A stretch of 64,000 bases of DNA from Thiemannella venezuelensis (GTDB lineage: Bacteria; Actinomycetota; Actinomycetes; Streptosporangiales; Streptosporangiaceae), in contig NZ_JACHJJ010000023.1 of NCBI RefSeq assembly GCF_014203605.1, forward strand, positions 62,001-126,000, written 5' to 3'. The translations under genes and the position numbers were made by a program. How positions within the stretch are numbered: the stretch's first letter is position 1; the number at the start of each line of letters is the position of its first letter. The notes beneath the pieces are model-generated. The model was not told the DNA's origin and did no database searches. It saw nothing but the letters and a program-made list of their open reading frames with translations. Positions 34,094-42,167 of this stretch are shown here, piece by piece.

Positions 34094-35371
34094 TCACAAT
34101 CCAGGGTGTAGTCGTGGCCTGAAGCTGCCGGTTTCCAGCAGGGATCTGGCGATGTAGTTGGTGAGGTTGCGGAATCCGAGGGCGGAGCCGCGGAGGTGTT
34201 CGAGCCGTCCGTTGATGGCCTCGGTCGGTCCGTTGGACGTGCCCGGGCGTTCGAAGTAGGCCAGCACGTCGGTGGCTCGCTTCTTCAGTGTCCGGCCGAG
34301 CGTGATGATCTCGCTCAACGCGCTCGGGACGCTCTGGCTGACCGACTCGATCAACTTCACCATCAGCTCTCGGCCCTTGCTCCGATCGGGTTCCCGGTAG
34401 GCGGCGATCATCCGCTGGTAGACCCCCCACGTGGCTTCGACCTCAACGTGAGCGTCGCTGGCAAACAGCGCGGCCAGTCGGTCCTTCTGCTTGTCGGTGA
34501 GTAGGTCAGTGCCGGCGTGGAGGGTTCGCCGCGCGGTATAGAGCGGGTCGCTCTTGCGTCCGCGATGCCCGTGGATGGCCAGTTGGACACGTCGGCGGCA
34601 TCGGTCGAGTGCATCGCCGACCAGACGCACGACATGGAATGGGTCCATGACCGCGACCGCGTCAGGCAGTTCCTCGCTGGCAGCGGTCTTGAACCCTGTG
34701 AAACCGTCCATCGCGACGACCTCGACGCGGTTGCGCCAGGACTCTTCGCGTTCGGCGAGCCAGGTCTTGAGAACCTGCTTGGAACGGCCTTCGACCATGT
34801 CGAGCAGCCGGGCAGGCCCGGTGCCGTCGCGGTTGCTGGTCAGGTCAACGATCACGGTGACGTACTTGTCGCCACGCCTGGTGTGGCGCCACACATGCTC
34901 GTCGACGCCGATCGCGGTGACGCCGTCGAGCCGGCCGGTGTCATCGATGAGGACGCGCTTGCCCTCGGCCAGAACGGCATCGTTGGCGGTGTTCCAGGCG
35001 CCCCCGAGTCCTTCGGCGACACGAGCGATGGTGAGGTGCTGGCAGACGATGGCTTCAAGCGCCCACCGCAGCCCGCGGCGCGAGAGCTTCGCCCGCGGCT
35101 CAGCCGCCTTGGTGGTGTCTTGCCGCCACACGTGCCCACAGTCGATGCAGCGGTAGCGGCGGATCGTGACGTGAAGGATCGTGGGCCGCCAGCCGAGTGG
35201 CTCGTGCGCCAGCCGCCGGGTCACGGTGTCACGCGGTGCGCCTTCGCAACCACAGCGGCGGCACCACTGATCGGACTCGACGACCCGGCACGCGAGAACC
35301 GCATGATCCGGGGCAAGTCGCTGACCGGTGACTTCGAGCCCGAGCTCGTCAAGGCGGCAGAACGTAGTCAT
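34094..35371 (-). CDS. ISL3-family transposase
   Basis: 425 residues from the ATG at 35371 (an ATG 14 codons earlier is possible). An N-terminal zinc ribbon (CRRCGCEG...CIDCGHVW), helix-turn-helix, and DDE core (AIGVDEHVWR, VVAMDGFTGF, MDPFHVVRL and the late Glu in PTEAINGRLEHLRG) are complete. Its last codons lie within the terminal inverted repeat at 34094. It looks intact, so the transposon may still be active. Confidence 0.92.
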   Translation of the reverse strand: MTTFCRLDELGLEVTGQRLAPDHAVLACRVVESDQWCRRCGCEGAPRDTVTRRLAHEPLGWRPTILHVTIRRYRCIDCGHVWRQDTTKAAEPRAKLSRRGLRWALEAIVCQHLTIARVAEGLGGAWNTANDAVLAEGKRVLIDDTGRLDGVTAIGVDEHVWRHTRRGDKYVTVIVDLTSNRDGTGPARLLDMVEGRSKQVLKTWLAEREESWRNRVEVVAMDGFTGFKTAASEELPDAVAVMDPFHVVRLVGDALDRCRRRVQLAIHGHRGRKSDPLYTARRTLHAGTDLLTDKQKDRLAALFASDAHVEVEATWGVYQRMIAAYREPDRSKGRELMVKLIESVSQSVPSALSEIITLGRTLKKRATDVLAYFERPGTSNGPTEAINGRLEHLRGSALGFRNLTNYIARSLLETGSFRPRLHPGL

Positions 35372-35661
35372 GTCAGCGCGGGCGAAGCCCATCTCAGGGG
35401 TAGCGTCGCGCAACGTCGAGTCTTCCGGATGAATTTGGTGTAGGAACCCCCTTCCTCGGGAGACCTCGACGCCTACCCAGCCACCGACGCGGGGTTAGCT
35501 GCCACCGCCGGTGGACACAAGTTCCTGACGGTCGATGATCTGAAGTCAACCAGGTGAGGGCGAATCGTCCTGCTCCGGTCCCGGTCGCGCGAAGGCGACC
35601 GGAACCGAAACATGAACGGTGGCTTCGGTCGTGGCTTGTAGGCCGTTCGGCCACGAGGCAT

Positions 35662-36534
35662 TCAGCGGCCGATGTCGTCCAGCTCGGTCACGTCCTCATG
35701 CGAGAGGGAGAGTCCCGCGCCGTCGATGTTCTCGCGCAGGTGCGCTGTCGATGACGTGCCGGGGATGAGCAGGATGTTCGGCGATCGCTGCAGCAGCCAG
35801 GCAAGCGCGACGGACATCGGTGTCGCCTTCAACCGAGCGGCGACCGCCGAGAGCGCCGAGGACTGAAGCGGGGTGAAGCCCCCGAGGGGGAAGAAGGGCA
35901 CGTATGCGACACCTTCGGTGGCAAGCCGGTCGATGAGCTTGTCGTCGTGGCGGTGAGCGAGGTTGTACATGTTCTGCACGCACACGATCGGCGCGATGCT
36001 CTGTGCCTCGGTGACCTGCTCCTCGGTGGCGTTGCTGACCCCGAGGTGGCGGACCAGGCCCTGCTGCTGGAGTTCGACGAGCGTCTCGAACGCCTCGGCG
36101 AGCGAGCCGGGCTGGGGGCCTTCGGCGTTGCCGAGTCGGAGGTTGACCAGGTCGAGTACGTCGAGCCGGAGGGACTTGAGGTTGTCGTGGACCTGGCGGC
36201 GCAGGTCTTCGGGTCGCCGGGCCGTGGGCCAGCCACCCTGTTCGTCGCGGGTCGCGCCCACCTTGGTCACGATGTGCAGCGACTCGCGGTAGGGGTGCAG
36301 TGCCTCGCGGATCAACTCGTTGGTGACGCGCGGCCCGTAGGCGTCGCTGGTGTCGATGTGGGTGATACCGAGGTCGACCGCTTCACGCAGAACGGCCAGG
36401 GCACCCTCGCGATCAGCGGGCGGCCCCATGACCCACGGGCCGGCCAGTTGCATGGCGCCGTAACCGAACCGGGTGACGGTCAGGTCACCCAGATTCCAGG
36501 TGCCGCCGGGAAGAGAGAGGGAGGGTGTGCTCAT
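35662..36534 (-). CDS. Aldo/keto reductase (transposon passenger)
   Basis: 290 residues, an NADPH-dependent (beta/alpha)8 oxidoreductase. It has the family motifs GYGAMQLAGP, THIDTSDAYGPRVTNELI (catalytic Asp and Tyr), IVTKVG (Lys), the barrel strand LVRHLGVSNATEEQV and the NADP-binding end IPGTSSTAHLRENI. The catalytic His is replaced in LDLVNLRLGN, where LRLG stands for the usual HxG. GAAAGG lies 7 bases before the ATG. It is divergent from an HxlR gene; both ride in the ISL3-type element. Likely role: reduction of an aldehyde or electrophile. Confidence 0.9.
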   Translation of the reverse strand: MSTPSLSLPGGTWNLGDLTVTRFGYGAMQLAGPWVMGPPADREGALAVLREAVDLGITHIDTSDAYGPRVTNELIREALHPYRESLHIVTKVGATRDEQGGWPTARRPEDLRRQVHDNLKSLRLDVLDLVNLRLGNAEGPQPGSLAEAFETLVELQQQGLVRHLGVSNATEEQVTEAQSIAPIVCVQNMYNLAHRHDDKLIDRLATEGVAYVPFFPLGGFTPLQSSALSAVAARLKATPMSVALAWLLQRSPNILLIPGTSSTAHLRENIDGAGLSLSHEDVTELDDIGR

Positions 36535-36601
36535 CTTGTTGCCTTTCGTCGTGCACTTGGGGGTGGCGCCTGCTGCCTCCCTGCATCAGCATTGGAGAGA
36601 A

Positions 36602-36633
36602 ACTTCCTATCGGGAAGTAGGCACTTGGAAGTG
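36602..36633. promoter_or_regulatory. HxlR-type operator pair
   Basis: ACTTCC-5-GGAAGT (36602-36618) and CACTT-2-AAGTG (36622-36633) are two adjacent inverted repeats in the 132-bp gap between the divergent aldo/keto reductase and HxlR genes. HxlR regulators bind such ACTT/AAGT dyads. Binding is inferred. Confidence 0.6.
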
Positions 36634-36666
36634 CGTAACCCACCCATCGGTGAGAGGTGCGAATCA

Positions 36667-37113
36667 GTGACGACGATGAAGGCGGCCCAGAAGAGGGCTC
36701 AGGCCAAGGTGGAGTACAACGCGTTCCTGGCAGGCTGCCCCAGCCGGCAGCTGCTCGACCGAATCTCGGACAAGTGGGTCGTCCTGATCCTGTGCGCGCT
36801 GGGCGGCGACAACAGCCGTGGCCAGACCGGTGCAGCACACGCAGACACTCCGAAGGCGATGCGTTACTCCGAGATCTCTCGTCTTCTCGCCGGAGTCAGC
36901 CAGAAGATGCTGACCCAGACGCTACGGTCGCTGGAGCACGACGGTCTGCTCACCCGTACCGTGACGCCAACCGTCCCTGTCACCGTCTCCTACGAGCTGA
37001 CCGACCTCGGCCTCTCGCTCCACCACATGACGCGCGGGCTCAGAAACTGGGCGCAGACACACATGGCCGAGGTCCTCGCAAACCGCGAAAACTACGACGC
37101 TCGCACTTCCTGA
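36667..37113 (+). CDS. HxlR family transcriptional regulator (transposon passenger)
   Basis: 148 residues. The winged helix carries the hallmark LAGCPSRQLLDRISDKWVVLIL (redox-sensitive Cys position), YSEISRLLAGVSQKMLTQTLRSLEHDGLLTR and the wing VSYELTDLG. An insert of about 15 residues (GGDNSRGQTGAAHADT) follows the first helices. The GTG at 36667 is favoured by GAGAGG 12 bases upstream; an ATG three codons on is possible. Such regulators often sense aldehydes or quinones and control a divergent reductase, which fits here. Confidence 0.87.
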   Translation: MTTMKAAQKRAQAKVEYNAFLAGCPSRQLLDRISDKWVVLILCALGGDNSRGQTGAAHADTPKAMRYSEISRLLAGVSQKMLTQTLRSLEHDGLLTRTVTPTVPVTVSYELTDLGLSLHHMTRGLRNWAQTHMAEVLANRENYDARTS

Positions 37114-37186
37114 CGACTCACATCCAACCGTCCAACAGCTCTATGTTCTCGGCGCTACACCCTCAACTGCGAAGAGCCCGTTTATC

Positions 37187-37663
37187 TGGCGACGGTGATT
37201 GAATGCCATTCCAAGATGGTGGCGGGCTGGGCGATGGCCGATCACTACAAGACCTCGCTCATCTGCGATGCCATTGATGCGGCCGCCGGCAGGATCGAGC
37301 TGCAGCAGGGATGTGTCTTCTATTCCGACCGCGGTTCGAACTATACGAGCGAGGAATTTGGGCGGCATCTGACTCGGTACGGCATGCGCCGGTCCGTTGG
37401 ACGGACGGGCGTGTGCTGGGACAACGCCCTGGCGGAATCGTTCTTTGGTGCGTTGAAGAACGAGTGGCTCAACGGAATGGTCTTCACCACCCGGGCCAAA
37501 GCACGGCGCGAGGTTGTCCGGTATATCGAGGGGTTCTATAATCGACGCAGGCTCCATTCCGCGAACGGGTACCGAACTCCGCTTGAGGTCCACAACGAGT
37601 ACCTGAGCCGACGGCTCGCAGCATGGAGTGATCATCAGGAAGCTGTCCGGAGAACGCGGGGCT
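37187..37663 (+). pseudogene. IS3-family transposase OrfB, C-terminal half
   Basis: Continues the rve core: VIECHSKMVAGWAMADHY, FYSDRGSNYTSEEF (second Asp), VGRTGVCWDNALAESFFGALKNEW (catalytic Glu), FYNRRRLHSANGYRTPLEVH. Separated from its first half by the ISL3-type insertion. The reading frame runs past the IS end, so the normal stop has been lost. Confidence 0.85.
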
Positions 37664-37689
37664 CCTCACACCTCGGAGTCCCGCGCCCC

Positions 37690-38894
37690 CAGGGCCGGAG
37701 CGTTCTCACGTTGTGAGACCGAGTAGCTGAAGCCCGTCCGCGGGGTGACTGCGGTAGTGGTCGGTCGCGGCGGCGATGTTGGTCCAGCCGACCAGGCGGG
37801 CCAGGCCGATGGCCAGATTCCGCAGGCTCGCCATGATGCGGGGAGCGGCACCGGTCCGGACGCGGGAGGCGTCCTCGCGGTAGGTGACGTCGCGGATGTG
37901 GTGCAGCGCCTCGATGCTCCAGTGGCCGCGAATCAGCGCGGCGAGGCGGGCGTGGGGGAGGCGGCCCACAGGGAGGCTGGTGATCGCGTAGACCGTGACG
38001 ATGGTGGTCTTACCGGTCTTGTGGTCGGTGCGGCGGCGTTTGACCTGGATGGCCTGGGCGGCGTGGGGGAAGGGCAGACCGGGCCGGACGGTGCAGATCT
38101 TCATGCGGCGGATCTCGCGGCGGCCGTGTCCGCGCTCGTCGGTGCGATCGCTGAGGAAGGCATCACGCCAGGGCAGGGTCTTGAGCCGGCGATGCAGGGT
38201 GGGCTGGTTGCCCTTGACGATGAGCAGGTAGTGGCCGCCCGCGGCGATGATCTGCCGGGCGTGCTCGGCCTGGGTGTGCAGGGCGTCGGCGGTGACCACT
38301 GCGTTCGATAGGTCCAGGCCGGTCAGCAGCGGCGTGAACGCGCTGATCTCATTGCTTTTGGCCGTGACCTGGCGCTGGGCGACGACGGTCTGGGTGTCGT
38401 GGCGGGCGGCGGCCAGCAGATGCACCGTTCCTGCGCCGGTGCGGCTGCCGCGCAGGGTCTTACCGTCGATGGCCAGGCCGATCAGCGGGGCTCGGCTGGT
38501 GGGCGGGCCGTCGGCGGCCACAGTGGCCAGGTAGGTACCGATCGCGGCATCGAGGGCGTTGCCGTCCAGGCGGGCGAGCAGCCTGCGCAGGGTGCTGGTG
38601 GCCAGGCGGGCGGTGCCGGTCAGCCCGGCACCGGACAGGACGGCCGGGTCGTATCCGCTGATGGACCGGTTGATCGCCGCGATCGAGGTGGCTCCGCCGA
38701 GTACGGCGAGCAGAGTCAGGGCCAGCAGCGGGCCGAGCCGGTAGCGGCGTCCGTGGCGGCTGCGCGGGTCGGGCACGGTGTCCAGAACCTCGGCCAGGAC
38801 GGGCAGATCGGTCCATGGATCGGAGAGTGCGACATGCTCGGAGTGGCGGGTGAGCATGTCGATCGGGGATGATGGCACGCGAACGCGGCCCCTG
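37690..38894 (-). mobile_element. ISAs1-family insertion sequence
   Basis: Ends proposed from similar termini CAGGGCCGGAGCGTTC (from 37690) and, inverted, CAGGGGCCGCGTTC (complement of 38881-38894). The length of 1.2 kb fits ISAs1. No target duplication was found. It abuts the IS3 element. The exact right end is uncertain because a second similar motif (CAGGGGTCGCGTTT) lies at 38928. Confidence 0.6.
37706..38857 (-). CDS. ISAs1-family transposase
   Basis: 383 residues from the ATG at 38857, which keeps the gene inside the proposed element; an ATG 20 codons upstream would cross its end. [26 protein letters not shown] is the N-terminal DDE_Tnp_1-associated region, followed by [28 protein letters not shown] (Asp), [11 protein letters not shown], and [23 protein letters not shown] (catalytic Glu). 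All motifs are intact, so it may be functional. Confidence 0.9.
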   Translation of the reverse strand: MLTRHSEHVALSDPWTDLPVLAEVLDTVPDPRSRHGRRYRLGPLLALTLLAVLGGATSIAAINRSISGYDPAVLSGAGLTGTARLATSTLRRLLARLDGNALDAAIGTYLATVAADGPPTSRAPLIGLAIDGKTLRGSRTGAGTVHLLAAARHDTQTVVAQRQVTAKSNEISAFTPLLTGLDLSNAVVTADALHTQAEHARQIIAAGGHYLLIVKGNQPTLHRRLKTLPWRDAFLSDRTDERGHGRREIRRMKICTVRPGLPFPHAAQAIQVKRRRTDHKTGKTTIVTVYAITSLPVGRLPHARLAALIRGHWSIEALHHIRDVTYREDASRVRTGAAPRIMASLRNLAIGLARLVGWTNIAAATDHYRSHPADGLQLLGLTT

Positions 38895-39039
38895 TTCTTG
38901 ATCGACTGGCTAGACACCGACGATCATCAGGGGTCGCGTTTGTCATCTACGCATCGGGGTGCCCTCCACCGCCGGCCTGGCCCAGGGCTGCGACCGTCTC
39001 ACCAGCCGAGAACGCCTCCGCCTTGCCCGCGCCCCCCGC

Positions 39040-39444
39040 TCAGTTGCCCGTCTCATCCATCAAGTGCTCCCCGAGTAGGGCGAAGCCCGGAATCCCCTCG
39101 TGCGGGCGGACGCCCACAGTGAACACTTCCGGATCCTCGAAGACCGGTTCGCCGCTGGGACGGCGGGCGTAGGCGACCCGGCCGTAGTCCACACCGTCGT
39201 CGCGATCACAGCTCATCCAGGTGATCGCCTCCTGCTCGCCCTCGCGTAGCGGATGGTTCGACACCGCCGCCACAAGTCTGCTTTCATCGCGTCCGACATT
39301 CCCGGCCGACCCATCCGAGCCACGATCCACCCATCCATCAGCAGTGTTGCGTTGATCGTCTGAATCTAAGGATCCACGAGTATGCGCAGGTCGCATAGAG
39401 TGGCCGAGTTTCTGGCACCCATGGGTTCCTCGTTGATGAGTCAT
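39040..39444 (-). CDS. Hypothetical protein (possibly truncated)
   Basis: 134 residues. The last ~65 residues look like a real folded domain (EAITWMSCDRDDGVDYGRVA then YARRPSGEPVFEDPEVFTVGVRP, HEGIPGFALLGEHL), while the N-terminal half is low quality, so the true gene may be shorter or a remnant. No family is recognised. It is divergent from the TetR gene. Confidence 0.4.
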   Translation of the reverse strand: MTHQRGTHGCQKLGHSMRPAHTRGSLDSDDQRNTADGWVDRGSDGSAGNVGRDESRLVAAVSNHPLREGEQEAITWMSCDRDDGVDYGRVAYARRPSGEPVFEDPEVFTVGVRPHEGIPGFALLGEHLMDETGN

Positions 39445-39447
39445 CCA

Positions 39448-39487
39448 TGTCTCATTTGAGGCAGCAGTGTCTCTTATGGGTTATTAT
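39448..39487 (+). promoter_or_regulatory. Promoter/operator of the TetR-MFS operon
   Basis: TGTCTC occurs at 39448 and 39468, exactly 20 bp apart, the first inside CTCATTTGAG (4-bp arms). A TATTAT -10-like box (39482-39487) lies 6 bases before the ATG at 39494, which suggests a leaderless message. The repeats would place a TetR dimer over the promoter. Confidence 0.5.
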
Positions 39488-39493
39488 TGGCTC

Positions 39494-40045
39494 ATGAGCT
39501 TTGATCGTGATCATGTGCTGCATGTTGCCGCGGATCTCCTGACGCGGAAGGCGACGGCGACCATGGAAGAGGTCGCCCGTGCCGCGGGGATCAGCAGGGC
39601 GACGCTGAATCGTCACTTCACCGGGCGCGATGCTCTTGTACGCGCCTTGGAGGAGCTGGGCATCGCCAAGTGTGAGGCGGCCTTGGAGGCGGCGCGCCTT
39701 GAGGAGGGGGCGGCCGCGGGCGCGGTGCGCCGTCTGGTGCGCGAGATCCAGCCCTGTACGGGCCTGCTCACCTTCCTCTACTCCGAAAACCAGCTCTTCG
39801 AGGGCGAAAAGCAGAACGCGGGCTGGTTCCGTATCGATGAGCGGCTCACCGGCCTGTTCCGCCGAGGTCAGGAAACCGGTGAATTCCGCATCGACTTGAG
39901 CGCGACGTGGCTCACCGAGGCTCTCTACGGCCTGCTGGCCGCCGGTAGCTGGGCCGTCGCCGAGGGCCGGGTGGCCCGCAATGACTTCACTCACATGATC
40001 GCCGAGTTGTTGCTCGGTGGTGCGATGCGAAGGGACGAATCATGA
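39494..40045 (+). CDS. TetR family regulator of the adjacent efflux pump
   Basis: 183 residues. An N-terminal helix-turn-helix (ADLLTRKATATMEEVARAAG, ISRATLNRHFTGRDAL) and a TetR C-terminal domain. The ATG at 39494 is preferred; no ribosome site precedes it but a -10 box does, so translation may be leaderless. The stop overlaps the MFS start (ATGA), so the regulator and pump are one operon, the usual autoregulated drug-efflux layout. Confidence 0.85.
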   Translation: MSFDRDHVLHVAADLLTRKATATMEEVARAAGISRATLNRHFTGRDALVRALEELGIAKCEAALEAARLEEGAAAGAVRRLVREIQPCTGLLTFLYSENQLFEGEKQNAGWFRIDERLTGLFRRGQETGEFRIDLSATWLTEALYGLLAAGSWAVAEGRVARNDFTHMIAELLLGGAMRRDES

Positions 40046-41574
40046 CCAGTGTTCTGCGTTCGGGGGAGCAGGACAGCACGCAGCGGCGTCCCGGCCGCTG
40101 GCTCGCCTTGGGCGTCCTGGTGCTTGCCGTGCTGCTCGTGGCGGTGGATGCCACCGTCTTGGGTCTGGCCACGCCCTACCTCAGTGAGGATCTGCAGCCT
40201 TCCGGCACTCAGCTGCTGTGGATCGGCGACGCCTACTCGTTCGTGATCGCCGGCCTGCTCATCTCCATGGGCAGCCTGGGCGACCGCATCGGCCGCAAGC
40301 GCCTGCTGCTGATCGGAGCCACCGCCTTCGGGCTGGTCTCGGTACTCAACGCCTACGCGCAGACTCCCGAGATGATGATCGCCGCCCGGGCGTTGCTCGG
40401 TGTCGCCGGCGCCACGCTGATGCCCTCCACCCTCGCGCTGATCCGCAACCTCTTCCAGGACCCCCGGGAGCGCACTCTCGCCATCGGTATCTGGAGCGCC
40501 GCCGCTTCGGCGGGTATGGCGGTCGGCCCAATCGTCGGCGGTCTGCTGCTGGAGCACTTCTGGTGGGGCTCGGTGTTCCTGATCAACCTGCCGGTGATGG
40601 CGTTGCTGGTCGTCGTCGGGATCAAGATGCTGCCGGAATCGCGCAACCCCTCCCCGGGGCCGTGGGACCTGCCGAGTGTCTTGCTGTCGCTGGTCGGCAT
40701 GGTCGGCGTCGTGTACGCGATCAAGGAGGCCGCCGCTGACGGGTTCACCTGGCCCACCCTGGCGGCAGGCCTGCTCGGTGGGGCCGCTCTCTACGGGTTC
40801 GTCCGGCGTCAGCGCCGTCTTCCCGTCCCGCTGGTGGACGTCCGGCTGTTTCGCAACGGTGGCTTCAGCGGGGCCGTCCTGGCGAACCTGCTGACCATCC
40901 TCGGGCTGTCCGGGCTGCTGTTCTTCCTCTCCCAGTACCTGCAGCTCGTCCAGGACCGGCGTCCCATCGAAGCGGGCATCGCCGAGCTGCCGGCCGCCGT
41001 CGGCGCGGTCGTGGCCGGCTTGGTCGCCGGCGCCGCGGCGCGACGCTTCTCGGTGCGCGCGGTCGTCTCCAGCGGCCTGGCCGTCATCGGCCTGGCCCTG
41101 GCCGCGCTCACCACGATCAGCCAGTCCACCGGCTACCCCCTGCTGGGCGCCACGTTGCTGATCGTCGGATTCGGCGCCGGACTGTCGTTCACGGTTACTT
41201 CGGACATCATCCTCACCGCCGTCCCCAAGGAGCAGGCCGGTGCCGCTTCGGCGGTCTCGGAGACGGCCTACGAACTGGGTACCGCTCTCGGCATCGCCCT
41301 GCTGGGGTCGGTCGTCACCAACATCTACCAGGACTTCACCGGGCCGGCCGGAACCCCGCAGGCGGCACACGAGTCGCTGGCCGGAGCCGTGGTGGCCGCC
41401 GCGCGCATGCCCGCCGATGCGGCCGCCGCGCTGCTGCGCGCGGCACGCGAGTCCTTCGTCGGCGGAGTGGCTCTGGCCGCCGGCGTCGGCGCCGCCTTGC
41501 TGCTTGTCGCCGCTGTCGTCGCGTGGTTTCTGCTTCGCGGCCAGAAGTTGAGCAGCGAGCCCGTCCAGCACTGA
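40042..41574 (+). CDS. MFS drug efflux transporter, DHA2 (QacA-type, 14 helices)
   Basis: 510 residues. LAVDATVLGLATPYLSEDLQ (motif D1), GSLGDRIGRKRLLLIG (motif A) and the helix-5 antiporter motif GIWSAAASAGMAVGPIVGG (motif C) identify a proton-coupled drug exporter. About 14 membrane helices are predicted. It is overlapped by the TetR gene. The substrate is unknown; biocides, dyes or an antibiotic are typical. Confidence 0.92.
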   Translation: MTSVLRSGEQDSTQRRPGRWLALGVLVLAVLLVAVDATVLGLATPYLSEDLQPSGTQLLWIGDAYSFVIAGLLISMGSLGDRIGRKRLLLIGATAFGLVSVLNAYAQTPEMMIAARALLGVAGATLMPSTLALIRNLFQDPRERTLAIGIWSAAASAGMAVGPIVGGLLLEHFWWGSVFLINLPVMALLVVVGIKMLPESRNPSPGPWDLPSVLLSLVGMVGVVYAIKEAAADGFTWPTLAAGLLGGAALYGFVRRQRRLPVPLVDVRLFRNGGFSGAVLANLLTILGLSGLLFFLSQYLQLVQDRRPIEAGIAELPAAVGAVVAGLVAGAAARRFSVRAVVSSGLAVIGLALAALTTISQSTGYPLLGATLLIVGFGAGLSFTVTSDIILTAVPKEQAGAASAVSETAYELGTALGIALLGSVVTNIYQDFTGPAGTPQAAHESLAGAVVAAARMPADAAAALLRAARESFVGGVALAAGVGAALLLVAAVVAWFLLRGQKLSSEPVQH

Positions 41575-41589
41575 GGAACGAGGAAGATC

Positions 41590-41724
41590 GTGCAAGCAGC
41601 ACCTGCTGCCGCGGGAAAGGACCACATCGGCAGCCGGGGCCTGGTGGTCGATGCCGGTATCACCGGCAGCTCTACGGCGGTTTCACCCGTGGCTGCTCGT
41701 TTCGGCCACTCGCCGGGCGGCTGA
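41590..41724 (+). CDS. Small ORF after the MFS gene
   Basis: 44 residues from a GTG at 41590, preceded by GAGGAAG with good spacing, 15 bp after the MFS stop: MQAAPAAAGKDHIGSRGLV then VDAGITGSSTAVSPVA. It could also be the start of a broken gene: the GLVVDAGITGSS run resembles the beginning of an NAD(P)/FAD-binding strand. Low confidence. Confidence 0.3.
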   Translation: MQAAPAAAGKDHIGSRGLVVDAGITGSSTAVSPVAARFGHSPGG

Positions 41725-42104
41725 GGGGACCGCCGGGGCCTACCCGTGTCCCCTGCTGCGCAGAGCGCGTCCGGGTCGGGAGCGCGCGGACCATCCAGGT
41801 CCTGTGGGAGACCGGCCCGGGCGGCGTGAGTGCTGTACGTGGCCTGCGGAACGCCGCCCGGGACAGGACGGATGGCTGACAGTCGTCACGGGCGACGCCG
41901 AGCCCCTGACTGCAGCCGGGTCCACGCCGCGCCCGACACCAGGCGCCCGGGCACAGCTCGGGCTATCGATCGCCTGAGACCGGGCCTGGGTGCCACGAAA
42001 GGGTGCTTGCTCTCCTCCGAACGGCGAACTCATGCCTGCGAACAGTGTTAATCGACTTTCGTCTGTATCGCCGCTCCACAAGCACGAGCAGAATCTGCCT
42101 CATA
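41725..42104. other. Intergenic region, no recognisable gene
   Basis: About 380 bp of mixed composition. Short overlapping frames show no known motif; the last 100 bp become AT-richer toward the P450-like gene and probably hold its promoter. Confidence 0.35.
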
Positions 42105-42122
42105 TGAGACGTGGCCGTCTCA
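42105..42122. promoter_or_regulatory. Inverted repeat upstream of the P450-like gene
   Basis: TGAGACG-TGGC-CGTCTCA is a perfect 7+4+7 inverted repeat 45 bp before the start codon. The half-site resembles the TGTCTC repeats at the TetR promoter (39448, 39468), so the same regulator may act on both. Inferred. Confidence 0.5.
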
Positions 42123-42167
42123 GCGGCATCCGGTGACTGCCGCAGACGACCCGATCAGGGAGAGACG

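Larger units (their letters stand above)
34088..37178. mobile_element. ISL3-type transposon with two passenger genes
   Basis: The ends are 24-bp inverted repeats starting GGCTCTTC and ending AGGGTGTAG (34088-34111 and 37155-37178; 20 of 24 match). An exact 8-bp target duplication CGTTTATC flanks them (34080-34087, 37179-37186), as expected for ISL3. The 3,091-bp element carries an ISL3 transposase (minus), an aldo/keto reductase (minus) and an HxlR regulator (plus). No internal ISL3 end was found after the transposase gene, so the passenger genes appear to be part of the unit. Confidence 0.87.
33281..37669 (+). mobile_element. IS3-family element, interrupted by an ISL3-type transposon
   Basis: The ends are imperfect 27-bp inverted repeats (33281-33307 and 37643-37669, 22 of 27 matching; common core TCCGGACAG). 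Removing the insert at 34088-37178 plus one 8-bp duplicate leaves a normal IS3 element of about 1.3 kb with orfA and orfB. No target duplication is seen at the outer ends, so a flank was rearranged later. The element is dead: orfB is split and orfA is out of frame. Confidence 0.8.

Noticed and set aside
38928-38944. A second ISAs1-like end (CAGGGGTCGCGTTT) as the true element border
   Set aside because: Its orientation points away from the transposase gene and the element would then have an inverted end; kept only as an uncertainty of the right border.
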